DNA of 64,000 nucleotides from positions 1 through 64,000 of the forward strand of contig SVJO01000001.1 in NCBI GenBank assembly GCA_015068935.1, in the 5' to 3' direction. The notes beneath the pieces are model-generated. The model made no database searches. It had not been told where the DNA came from and saw only the letters and a list, made by a program, of their open reading frames with translations. Of the stretch, positions 18,181-25,890 are shown in pieces. Position numbers and translations under genes: made by a program. Position 1 is the stretch's first letter. Each line of letters begins with the position of its first letter. Source of the DNA: Oscillospiraceae bacterium (lineage in GTDB: Bacteria; Bacillota; Clostridia; UBA1381; UBA9506).

Positions 18181-18204
18181 AAAAATAATAAATAAATAGA
18201 GTAG
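18142..18204. repeat. 11-bp inverted repeat CTACTCTATTT ... AAATAGAGTAG
   Basis: Perfect match of 18142-18152 with 18194-18204. Confidence 0.6.
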
Positions 18205-18292
18205 GTAGCTAAAAACTAAATATGTATATATAGCTCCGAACGGCGTTTTTACTTGCAACACATAACACACTCAGAATTTTAAGGAGGTTCTT

Positions 18293-18490
18293 ATGGCGAC
18301 AAAAAATAATAAAGAAATATATACCATGTGCGACAGATGTAAGCGACTTTATCATTCTTATACTGTCGCCAACTGTAAACATGAAGCTGTTAATAAACAT
18401 TACGGGCAGCATATCTGTCTGTATTGTTGCATGAGGTGTAAACATCATAAGAAAGTTGATTTCGGTGTGATGTGTACTCTTAATAAATAA
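18293..18490 (+). CDS. Small zinc-binding phage protein
   Basis: MCDRCKRLYHSYTVANC...CLYCCMRCKHHK. Confidence 0.55.
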   Translation: MATKNNKEIYTMCDRCKRLYHSYTVANCKHEAVNKHYGQHICLYCCMRCKHHKKVDFGVMCTLNK

Positions 18491-18512
18491 TATTTTAATG
18501 GAGGGATATATT

Positions 18513-19061
18513 ATGGGTAACGAAATTAAACCTACCGGGCGTGGTGGTAAATATAATTTTCCTAATGCTCAACTTAAAAGAATTGAACAAGACGACGATA
18601 AACGTGCCTTTATTGGTAAGGCTTTGCATAATATCTTAGAGGTGAGCCGCGCTTTTGATGCTCCACCTAAAAACGACGAAGAACTCTGTGAACGTTTGGA
18701 TTGGTTTTTTCATACGTGCCAAGAGACTAATCAACTTCCGACGGTTGAAAAAATGTGTTTGGCTTTAAGTATGCCGAGGACTACTGTTTTTGATATGGAG
18801 AGCGGAAGAACGCGTGGTTTCAGCTCTTTCACATCGGACATCATAAAAAAAGCGAAGAATTTAATCGCAAGTATGGACGCAGAACTTGCACAGGAAGGAA
18901 AAATTCAGCCAGTCGTTTATATGTTCAGAGCGAAGAATTATTACGGCATGAAGGACCAGCAAGACGTTGTTTTAACACCAAATCAGGCTGAAAACTTCCA
19001 AGACAGAGCGACTATTGAAGCTAAATATGCCGAACTTCCTTCACCTGACGAAAAAATTTAG
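18513..19061 (+). CDS. Putative terminase small subunit
   Basis: MGNEIKPTGRGGKYNFPNAQLKR...KAKNLIASMDAELAQEGKIQPVVYMFRAKNYYGMKDQQDVVLTP resembles phage TerS. Confidence 0.6.
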   Translation: MGNEIKPTGRGGKYNFPNAQLKRIEQDDDKRAFIGKALHNILEVSRAFDAPPKNDEELCERLDWFFHTCQETNQLPTVEKMCLALSMPRTTVFDMESGRTRGFSSFTSDIIKKAKNLIASMDAELAQEGKIQPVVYMFRAKNYYGMKDQQDVVLTPNQAENFQDRATIEAKYAELPSPDEKI

Positions 19062-19172
19062 CGACTTTTCGACTTTTACGCGCACGCGAGCGACTTTTTC
19101 ACGCATCTGCCAGCGACTTTTGAAGCCAGACACGCGAGACTATAGCGACTTTTGGAACCTTTAGCGACTTTC
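19060..19172 (+). repeat. Five direct repeats AGCGACTTTT/C
   Basis: 19060, 19089, 19112, 19144, 19163; immediately downstream of terS. Confidence 0.7.
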
Positions 19173-19550
19173 AGAGCCAGACGCGCGCGGGAGGACACGG
19201 GCGAAATCAGTTTTCGAAAGTCGGCCCGAAAAAAATTTCAAAAAAATAGCGGCACCCGCTCCGGTCCCTGTCTGATGCAGGCCGGCGGGCGTCGCTTTTT
19301 ATATTCTGGATTCATAGCGGGATATGTGCAGCGCATAACATAAGCGCTCTAAAATTGATTTTAAGCGATTTTAATAGTTTTATATAGTAAATGTACGCCG
19401 CTATGATTAAAACGGCTTAAAACAGCGTTTAAACACGTTTAAATGGTATATGCAATAATAGATATGTAGTTTAAACGCACAAAAACACGCCGTAAAACGT
19501 TTTTAATATCTGGATGCATAAAAACATATCTAAATATATAAAACAGTTTA

Positions 19551-19581
19551 AAACGCAAAAAAGCCCGCTATAATAGCAGGC
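19551..19581 (-). terminator. Terminator for the minus-strand accessory operon
   Basis: Hairpin GCCcGCTA-taa-TAGCaGGC; on the minus strand followed by TTTTTTGCGTTTT. Confidence 0.6.
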
Positions 19582-19617
19582 AAAAAAAGAACCGGAGCAC
19601 GCGGCCCCGGTTTATTA

Positions 19618-19767
19618 TTATAATTCAGATATATAGAAATAATCACAATTATATTTTTGTGCCAGGTTATAGCAGCGCCCAAAATCCGGCTCGCGATCCG
19701 CTTCTATTGTTATTTCTTTAAAGATGTTTATTGCATCGCGTGAAATAGTTAATATATATTTTTTCAT
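19618..19767 (-). CDS. Small protein, unknown (49 aa)
   Basis: MKKYILTISRDAINIFKEITIEADREPDFGRCYNLAQKYNCDYFYISEL. Confidence 0.5.
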   Translation of the reverse strand: MKKYILTISRDAINIFKEITIEADREPDFGRCYNLAQKYNCDYFYISEL

Positions 19768-19770
19768 TGT

Positions 19771-20046
19771 TTACGCTCCTATACTTTTTAATATTTCTTT
19801 TTTTGTTAGTGGGCTTGCGTTTGTAAATTGTTTCAAAAATTCGTTAATATGCCTGTTTGTAGTTTGAGAAAACGCCCACGGATCACGACACAAAAATTTT
19901 ATTGTTTTGTTTTGTTTGCTGTATTGTAAAATAATTGTGTCGTAGCTTTTTAATTTAATTGTTTTAGATGTTTCTATTATTTGTGCTTTACCGTAAAAAG
20001 ATTTACGCGCATCATAACGCGGGAATAACTCATAAATATTTAACAT
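19771..20046 (-). CDS. Accessory protein, unknown
   Basis: 91-aa ORF in minus-strand operon with aggaggcaaaaa RBS. Confidence 0.6.
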   Translation of the reverse strand: MLNIYELFPRYDARKSFYGKAQIIETSKTIKLKSYDTIILQYSKQNKTIKFLCRDPWAFSQTTNRHINEFLKQFTNASPLTKKEILKSIGA

Positions 20047-20093
20047 TGTTTTTGCCTCCTAAAAAATCCCCGTTCGCCGGGGATTATTAATTT

Positions 20094-20558
20094 TTATGCT
20101 ATTTTTTTAGTAATAGTTTGATATAAAATACCGTCGTTAATATAATAACTTTCGTCCATTCTTTCGTCCGCGTAAAATTCTATAAAATAACTTATCATAT
20201 CAACGCGCGACGGGTCCAAACAGCTGCTAAAATAATCTGTTATACAGTCGGCGAAATATTGCGCTTTTTGATCCAGCCAAACAGAAAGATTATATAAATT
20301 GTTATAACTCATATCTATTGACCGGAAACGGTCCCGCGCATCTAAAACGCGTTTTATTTCGTCGCTCATGTCGTCCGGTAGTGTACAATAATTTTTTTGT
20401 AACTCTTCCAGGCCGTCAAGGAATTTCAGCGCATCCGAAACAATTATAATATTTCGGTTATATGCTCCGATGCTATAATCACGCAGGCCGGCGCGTATAT
20501 GGTCCAGCTGTTCAGAAATAAAATTCATTTCGTTTTCTATCATGTCGTTATATACCAT
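20094..20558 (-). CDS. Accessory protein, unknown
   Basis: 154-aa ORF in minus-strand operon. Confidence 0.6.
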   Translation of the reverse strand: MVYNDMIENEMNFISEQLDHIRAGLRDYSIGAYNRNIIIVSDALKFLDGLEELQKNYCTLPDDMSDEIKRVLDARDRFRSIDMSYNNLYNLSVWLDQKAQYFADCITDYFSSCLDPSRVDMISYFIEFYADERMDESYYINDGILYQTITKKIA

Positions 20559-20644
20559 GTTTTGAAGTGTGTTATTATTCTCTATTAGTGCGCGTTTTCG
20601 TTATCTGTTAATTGATTAATATATTTCATTTTTAATTCCTCCGG

Positions 20645-20728
20645 TTACATGTATTTTTTAGTGATTGATATAATAATTGCAGCGGGTAAATAAAAAACAA
20701 TTCCGAAAATAATTAAAAATATGCTCAT
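20645..20728 (-). CDS. 27-aa single-TM peptide
   Basis: MSIFLIIFGIVFYLPAAIIISITKKYM; RBS AGGAGG; ATGA overlap with upstream gene. Confidence 0.5.
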   Translation of the reverse strand: MSIFLIIFGIVFYLPAAIIISITKKYM

Positions 20729-20910
20729 GCCGTCGCGCCTCCTAACATTAAATTAATGTTGTCGGCCTGTTCCGGCGTTGCGTCAAGTTGTATATAATAA
20801 CTTGATCCGCATCCAGAAACAGCGGTTAAAATAGCGCCGGCCGTTTTTATAATATCTATGATTTTATATTTTTCTGTTTCTGTGTGTGCTGTAATATTAT
20901 AGTTATTCAT
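20725..20910 (-). CDS. Accessory protein, unknown (61 aa)
   Basis: MNNYNITAHTETEKYKIIDIIKTAGAILTAVSGCGSSYYIQLDATPEQADNINLMLGGATA; RBS aggagg. Confidence 0.6.
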   Translation of the reverse strand: MNNYNITAHTETEKYKIIDIIKTAGAILTAVSGCGSSYYIQLDATPEQADNINLMLGGATA

Positions 20911-20922
20911 TTTTAAATCCTC

Positions 20923-21012
20923 CTATAAAATAAATTCGATAAAGCCAGAAGCCAAAAACGGCAAAATTATAAATATAAATAATATATATAAGCCTTCTAA
21001 AAATGTTTTCAT
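20923..21012 (-). CDS. 29-aa single-TM peptide
   Basis: MKTFLEGLYILFIFIILPFLASGFIEFIL; RBS aggaggaccaaaaa. Confidence 0.5.
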   Translation of the reverse strand: MKTFLEGLYILFIFIILPFLASGFIEFIL

Positions 21013-21024
21013 TTTTTGGTCCTC

Positions 21025-21546
21025 CTATTCTACTATTACGCCGTGCGCCGTTTCGCAGTAACCGTCAAAACCTAAATCACGCGCAAACGCTGCATAATCA
21101 AAATATCTTGTGAAAATATCCGGCGTGTCTTTAGTAAAATAACAATCATTTATAAGTTCTTCCGCTACTTCTTCCAGGTCCATGCCCTCATAGAATGTAA
21201 AGTATCCGCGTTGTTGTTTTTCCATTGCTTCCATAAAGTCATAACCAAATGCTTCTATAGCTGCTGCAATTTCTTTTTGTTCCCATTCCTGCAGGGCGTC
21301 CAACTCATTTAAAAAGTCGTTTAGTTCTTCTATGTTTTCCATTTCGTCAATAGCTCGTGGTTCAATATCAGAAGTCCATTCATAATCATTTATAAACCAT
21401 TCCGGATCGCCTTCTTCTAATTCTTCCGCTAACATATTTAATATGTCAGTCAGTTTCTCCGGTTCCATTGGTAGTGTTACCCATTCGCCGCCGTCCGCGC
21501 CGTTCTCGTTGTAGTTTCCCCATGTGTTAATAAAAATGTTTAGCAT
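21025..21546 (-). CDS. ardA: ArdA-like antirestriction protein
   Basis: FINTWGNYNENGADGGEWVTLPM...DPEWFINDYEW...; acidic; matches ArdA layout. Confidence 0.78.
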   Translation of the reverse strand: MLNIFINTWGNYNENGADGGEWVTLPMEPEKLTDILNMLAEELEEGDPEWFINDYEWTSDIEPRAIDEMENIEELNDFLNELDALQEWEQKEIAAAIEAFGYDFMEAMEKQQRGYFTFYEGMDLEEVAEELINDCYFTKDTPDIFTRYFDYAAFARDLGFDGYCETAHGVIVE

Positions 21547-21601
21547 TTTAAATTCCTTCTTTCATTTATTTATTTTATTTGTGTTGCGCTCTATGTTTAT
21601 T

Positions 21602-21630
21602 ATTATAAAGTATTTGTTTAGGGTTGTCAA
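21602..21630 (-). promoter_or_regulatory. Promoter of the ardA minus-strand operon
   Basis: Minus strand TTGACA -17 nt- TATAAT (plus coordinates 21625-21630 and 21602-21607). Confidence 0.75.
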
Positions 21631-21661
21631 TATAAATAACAAACAATAGTGCACAAAAATA

Positions 21662-21725
21662 ACCCAAAACAAACACGTTTTATTTATGCAATTTATATAT
21701 AAATAGAGTATACCCAAAACAAACA
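21662..21725 (+). repeat. Direct repeats ACCCAAAACAAACA (21662-21675, 21712-21725)
   Basis: 14-bp identical copies; a 12/14 copy in opposite orientation fills the ardA promoter spacer (21611-21624). Confidence 0.6.
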
Positions 21726-21848
21726 ATTTAAGCATTTGCTTGATCCGGTTTATAAAAGCCCGGCGGGGGATATATGCAGCCGAGACGCGCCGGGTGAGGC
21801 GTCTCGGTAGAAAAAAATAAAAAAAAGAAACTTTTGCAAATAAAAGTA

Positions 21849-21877
21849 TTGACAAACGTTTTTATTTATGATACAAT
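21849..21877 (+). promoter_or_regulatory. Promoter of small serine recombinase
   Basis: TTGACA 21849-21854, 17 nt, TACAAT 21872-21877. Confidence 0.7.
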
Positions 21878-21907
21878 AAGTGCAACAAATCAGTTGGAGG
21901 TAACGAA

Positions 21908-22522
21908 ATGGATGCAGGATATGTAAGAGTAAGTGCGAAAGATCAAAACGAAGAACGTCAGGTAGCAAAAATGAAAGAGCTTGGTATAGACGAGAGACGT
22001 ATTTTTATTGAAAAAGCAAGCGGAAAAGATTTCGATAGACCAGTTTATAAGAGTATGAAAGAGGTTGGTTTACGCGAGGGTGACGTGTTATATATTGATA
22101 GCATAGACCGCTTAGGGCGTAACTACGAAGAAATAAAAGACGAGTGGGCCGATTTAACGAAAAAGTTAGGTGTAGATATAGTAGTTCTTGATATGCCTAT
22201 ATTAGACACAAGAAAAAGCAAGGATTTAACAGGCACTTTGATAAGTGATATTGTGTTGCAGTTGCTTGGATATGTAGCTGAGAATGAGCGTACAAAAATT
22301 AAGACACGTCAAGCTGAGGGTATTGCAAAAGCAAAAGAGCGCGGTGTTTATACAGGTCGCAAAAAAATGGAAATAGATAAAGAATTATTTGAAAAATTAT
22401 ACGGCGAAGTGAAACGCAAGGAGCGCACTGCTCGTTTTGCTATGAACGAATTAGGGGTGAAAGCAAATACTTGGTATAATCTATGCAAAGAATTTGAAAC
22501 TCGTACAGGGAGGTTTGCATAA
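21908..22522 (+). CDS. Small serine recombinase (resolvase/invertase family)
   Basis: YVRVSAKDQNEERQV...IDSIDRLGRNYEEI...AENERTKIKTRQAEGI; C-terminal HTH. Confidence 0.92.
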   Translation: MDAGYVRVSAKDQNEERQVAKMKELGIDERRIFIEKASGKDFDRPVYKSMKEVGLREGDVLYIDSIDRLGRNYEEIKDEWADLTKKLGVDIVVLDMPILDTRKSKDLTGTLISDIVLQLLGYVAENERTKIKTRQAEGIAKAKERGVYTGRKKMEIDKELFEKLYGEVKRKERTARFAMNELGVKANTWYNLCKEFETRTGRFA

Positions 22523-23334
22523 TGAAATTTGTTGAAAACAAACGAAGCGCGGATTCGGCTGGCGTGTATCTTTCAGACTGGGAAATAAAAGGTATAACGA
22601 ACGGAGACGTTACAACGTTATGCAGGGTGTTAGAAAGTTTTTCTGCTGTTTGTGGAGAGAAAACCAGAAAAAAAATGATAGCAGCTATAAACAAACGACC
22701 TTTACCGAAAGAAGCTGAAGGTGACGAATATAGGGGTGCTATAGATTACTCTGATACACCTTTGCGTGGTAGACATTATATATATTTATGGTTTGATTCC
22801 GACGGGGAAATTTTTTACATTGGAAAAGGGGAAGGCAACAGAGCAACAAATTTAAGTCAAAGAAGTAATCTGTTTAAAGAAAAAGCTGTAGGTGGGAAAT
22901 GTATAATTCTTGCTTATAATATTGATGAAATATATGCGTTAGATTTAGAAAAAATCCTTATTTTAGAATCTGTTGTTTGCGGGAAACAAATTATAAATGT
23001 AAAAAGCGGCAGCGGTGTTGATGCCGTTCAATACTGTACGAAAGATAGACACGCTTTGCTTTGGTATTGGAATCATGTTGGTGTTGTTGATCGTTTTTCA
23101 AAGCTTATTGGCGAAAATATATTATACGATGCTACAAACAGTGAACTTTATGAAACCCTCGACGAACGTCATATTTGGTGGGAATATCACAAAGAAATAA
23201 GGACAAATGATAAAAAAGTGTTGTCCGAAATTTCTAAAGAAGAAGAACGTTTGAAAAAGCAAAGAGAATATAGAACTAAATATAGGCAAAAGAAGAAATT
23301 AGCATCCTCTCAACAATTAAAGGAGGCTATCTAA
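22522..23334 (+). CDS. GIY-YIG-type nuclease domain protein
   Basis: RHYIYLWFDSDGEIFYIGKGEGNRATN; TAATG coupling to recombinase. Confidence 0.75.
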   Translation: MKFVENKRSADSAGVYLSDWEIKGITNGDVTTLCRVLESFSAVCGEKTRKKMIAAINKRPLPKEAEGDEYRGAIDYSDTPLRGRHYIYLWFDSDGEIFYIGKGEGNRATNLSQRSNLFKEKAVGGKCIILAYNIDEIYALDLEKILILESVVCGKQIINVKSGSGVDAVQYCTKDRHALLWYWNHVGVVDRFSKLIGENILYDATNSELYETLDERHIWWEYHKEIRTNDKKVLSEISKEEERLKKQREYRTKYRQKKKLASSQQLKEAI

Positions 23335-23415
23335 GTGAGTTTTTTAGTAATAATATTGGGAATAATTTATTTCCCGATAGCAGTTATATTAGCGTTGTTG
23401 AAGAAGTATAAGTAA
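23335..23415 (+). CDS. 26-aa single-TM peptide (GTG start)
   Basis: MSFLVIILGIIYFPIAVILALLKKYK; RBS aaaggagg; similar to the peptide at 20645-20728. Confidence 0.45.
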   Translation: MSFLVIILGIIYFPIAVILALLKKYK

Positions 23416-23453
23416 AAAAGCCGCCGGGCTTAAACGGAGAAAGGTAAATAGAT

Positions 23454-23756
23454 ATGAAAAAGAGGACAAAGGTAATACTGGGAGTAATTATTGGGGTGTT
23501 GACTATATACAGTGTGATAGCGACGTTTGCTGTTCGAGAAATGACAAACAAAAATATTGTAGTCGCAAGAGCAACAGACAACAAGTCAGAATATTTTCAA
23601 ATGAAGGCTTTTGCATATTCCATAGCAAGTGCCGTTGAAAAAGGTCAATATGACGAAGAACAAATAGATTATTTGATTAAACAGAGAGTAGAAAATTTTG
23701 ACTACGACGAAACTGCTTTCCGCAAATGTGTTGATTTAATTTTAAAAACAGAATAA
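23454..23756 (+). CDS. Small membrane-anchored protein, unknown
   Basis: N-terminal TM KVILGVIIGVLTIYSVIATFAV. Confidence 0.6.
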   Translation: MKKRTKVILGVIIGVLTIYSVIATFAVREMTNKNIVVARATDNKSEYFQMKAFAYSIASAVEKGQYDEEQIDYLIKQRVENFDYDETAFRKCVDLILKTE

Positions 23757-23779
23757 AGAGCTTATACATAGAGCGCCCG

Positions 23780-23819
23780 GAGCGCCATTCACAGAAATGT
23801 GGGTGGTGCTCTTTTTTTT
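23780..23819 (+). terminator. Strong intrinsic terminator
   Basis: 13-bp stem GAGCGCCATTCAC-agaaat-GTGGGTGGTGCTC (with G-U pairs) followed by T8. Confidence 0.75.
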
Positions 23820-23836
23820 ATATATTTTTAGGAGGT

Positions 23837-24184
23837 ATGGAAGTGAAAATAGTAAATGTGTTAGGTACAGATTATAAAATTTTTTTAAGGAGTATAAACG
23901 ACGACGAAACATTTGAAGATTGCGACGGATATACTGATTGGACCACTAAAGAAATTGCTGTCAGAGTTGAGGAAGAAACAGAAAAAGGCAGTTTGAAAGA
24001 TATGGACTGTTATGTAAAGAAGGTGTTAAGGCACGAAATTGTACACGCATTTCTGTTTGAAAGCGGATTGGCAGAGAGTTCTGGTGAAACAGAAGCATGG
24101 GCGAAAAACGAAGCAATGGTTGATTGGTTTGCACATCAAGGCGAGAAAATTTATAAGGCATGGGAAGAAGCGGAGGCGTTATGA
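23837..24184 (+). CDS. Metallopeptidase-like phage protein
   Basis: LRHEIVHAFLFESGL HExxH motif. Confidence 0.6.
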   Translation: MEVKIVNVLGTDYKIFLRSINDDETFEDCDGYTDWTTKEIAVRVEEETEKGSLKDMDCYVKKVLRHEIVHAFLFESGLAESSGETEAWAKNEAMVDWFAHQGEKIYKAWEEAEAL

Positions 24185-25797
24185 TGGAGATTGCAGTAAT
24201 TGAGAAAATAAAGAATTTACCGCAGCAGACAGAGGAAAGTTTAACAGATGCGTTTGGTGTTTTAATGAGCATTGAGGACAGAAAATCTGTAGATGAATAC
24301 GTTCGCTGGGTAAGAACTGAGGCTATGAAAATAAAAAGTGCTACGATGTATGACTTGATTAAGCGAACATATATGTATTCTGCTCAGTATAGTTTCGATG
24401 ATTTCATGGTTGCTATGGAATGGAACCGAGAGCCGAAAGCGCGTTTTTGGCTACCTCGCCGTAAAGTTTTGGAAGGTAAGCATAAGATAGCGACACAGAT
24501 TCAGGAGTTTATAGACGATCCGAATATGTTGTATTTAGGTTTTTCAATGCCTCCGGGAACTGGAAAAAGTACAATGATAAAATTTCTGTTATCGTATATA
24601 GCCGGAACTGAGCCTAAGAGTGCGAATATGTACGTAAGTTATTCAGATGGAATGATAAAAATGATGCTCGATAGTGTTAAGAGTATGCTGACTGATACCG
24701 CAGAATATTGTTTTCATGAAATATTCCCCGGACTTGGTATGCCGGACACGTCTGCTGAATATAAGACGATTTCGTATAGACGTGCTGGTGACTTCCCTAC
24801 TCTCGGTCTGGTTTCGCTTGGTGGTTCTGTTACGGGCCGTACGCGTAGTAATAGATTTCTTGTGACAGACGACTTGGTTAAGAATAAAGAGGAAGCGCGT
24901 TCACCTGAACGTCTGGAAAAACTGTATGGAGATTATACAGCGACGCTTACTACTCGTATGATTGGTGATTCTGTGAAGCAGATACAGCTGGGTACGATAT
25001 GGAGTGCTTATGATCCGATTAGCAGAATGAAAAGCGAGCATGAGAACGACCCACGTTATAAATTTATTGCTATTCCTGTATGGGACGAAAACGAGCAGAG
25101 TAATTTTGAATATGAGCATCCTGACAGATACACGACAGAAAAGATACGTGATATTAAGAAAACGATAGACAGCGCGGATTTCGAGTGTTTGTTCATGCAG
25201 CACGGTATTGAGAAGGAAGGTTTGGCGTTTCCGTCGGATAGCTTGAATTATTATAACGGTGTGTTGCCTCCGGGAGAACCGGATAATATTTTATTTGCGT
25301 GTGACGTTGCGTTTGGTGGCGGTGATAGTCTGAGTATGCCGATAGCGTATGTGTATGGAAGTGCTGTATATATTCACGATGTTGTTTTTGATAAAGGAGA
25401 TAAATCCGTAACAGAGCCGCGCGTTGTTGGTAAGATTTTGCATCATAAAATCAAGATGGGACGATTTGAAGCGAATAACGGCGGTGATTTTTACGCGGAT
25501 GATATTAGTGCTGAATTGAAGAAGCAAGGGTACAGTATAAATATTTCTAAGAAAAAAGCACCTACGAACATGAGTAAGCTGTCGCGAATTGAACAACACG
25601 CGCCGAATATCAGAGAATTTTATTTTCTTGACGATGCACACAGAACCGATGAATACAGACGTTTTATGAACGAGGTTACTGGTTTTAGTTTTACAACGAA
25701 GAATGTTCACGATGATGCGCCGGATAGTTTGGGCCAGCTTGTAGAATTTATGTCGAATGGTGTAAAAAGTGTATCTGTTGCAAAGAGATTATTTTAG
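24181..25797 (+). CDS. Terminase large subunit
   Basis: FSMPPGTGKSTMIKFLLSYIAG; VTDDLVKNKEEARS; DVAFGGGDSLSMP nuclease motif. Confidence 0.88.
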   Translation: MMEIAVIEKIKNLPQQTEESLTDAFGVLMSIEDRKSVDEYVRWVRTEAMKIKSATMYDLIKRTYMYSAQYSFDDFMVAMEWNREPKARFWLPRRKVLEGKHKIATQIQEFIDDPNMLYLGFSMPPGTGKSTMIKFLLSYIAGTEPKSANMYVSYSDGMIKMMLDSVKSMLTDTAEYCFHEIFPGLGMPDTSAEYKTISYRRAGDFPTLGLVSLGGSVTGRTRSNRFLVTDDLVKNKEEARSPERLEKLYGDYTATLTTRMIGDSVKQIQLGTIWSAYDPISRMKSEHENDPRYKFIAIPVWDENEQSNFEYEHPDRYTTEKIRDIKKTIDSADFECLFMQHGIEKEGLAFPSDSLNYYNGVLPPGEPDNILFACDVAFGGGDSLSMPIAYVYGSAVYIHDVVFDKGDKSVTEPRVVGKILHHKIKMGRFEANNGGDFYADDISAELKKQGYSINISKKKAPTNMSKLSRIEQHAPNIREFYFLDDAHRTDEYRRFMNEVTGFSFTTKNVHDDAPDSLGQLVEFMSNGVKSVSVAKRLF

Positions 25798-25890
25798 CGG
25801 GACAAAGATGTTTGTCTCGCCTATTGAAAAAATATTGTAAAGATTTGTATAATGTAGGTGTAAAAATAGATTGTTGGTGGTGAGCGAATT

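Noticed and set aside
19060-19172. CRISPR array
   Set aside because: Repeats are only 10 bp with irregular 9-22 nt spacers and no cas genes nearby
19152-19343. 63-aa ORF MEPLATFRARRARED...
   Set aside because: Lies in the repeat-rich non-coding region after terS; no RBS; reads across the repeats
21780-21810. Hairpin CCGAGACGC/GCGTCTCGG as an intrinsic terminator
   Set aside because: Followed by A-rich sequence on plus and preceded by T-rich on minus, so wrong polarity for termination in either direction; kept as a structural finding instead
21562-21968. Minus-strand ORFs 21562-21855 and 21750-21968
   Set aside because: Span promoters, repeats and the GC hairpin region; composition looks non-coding
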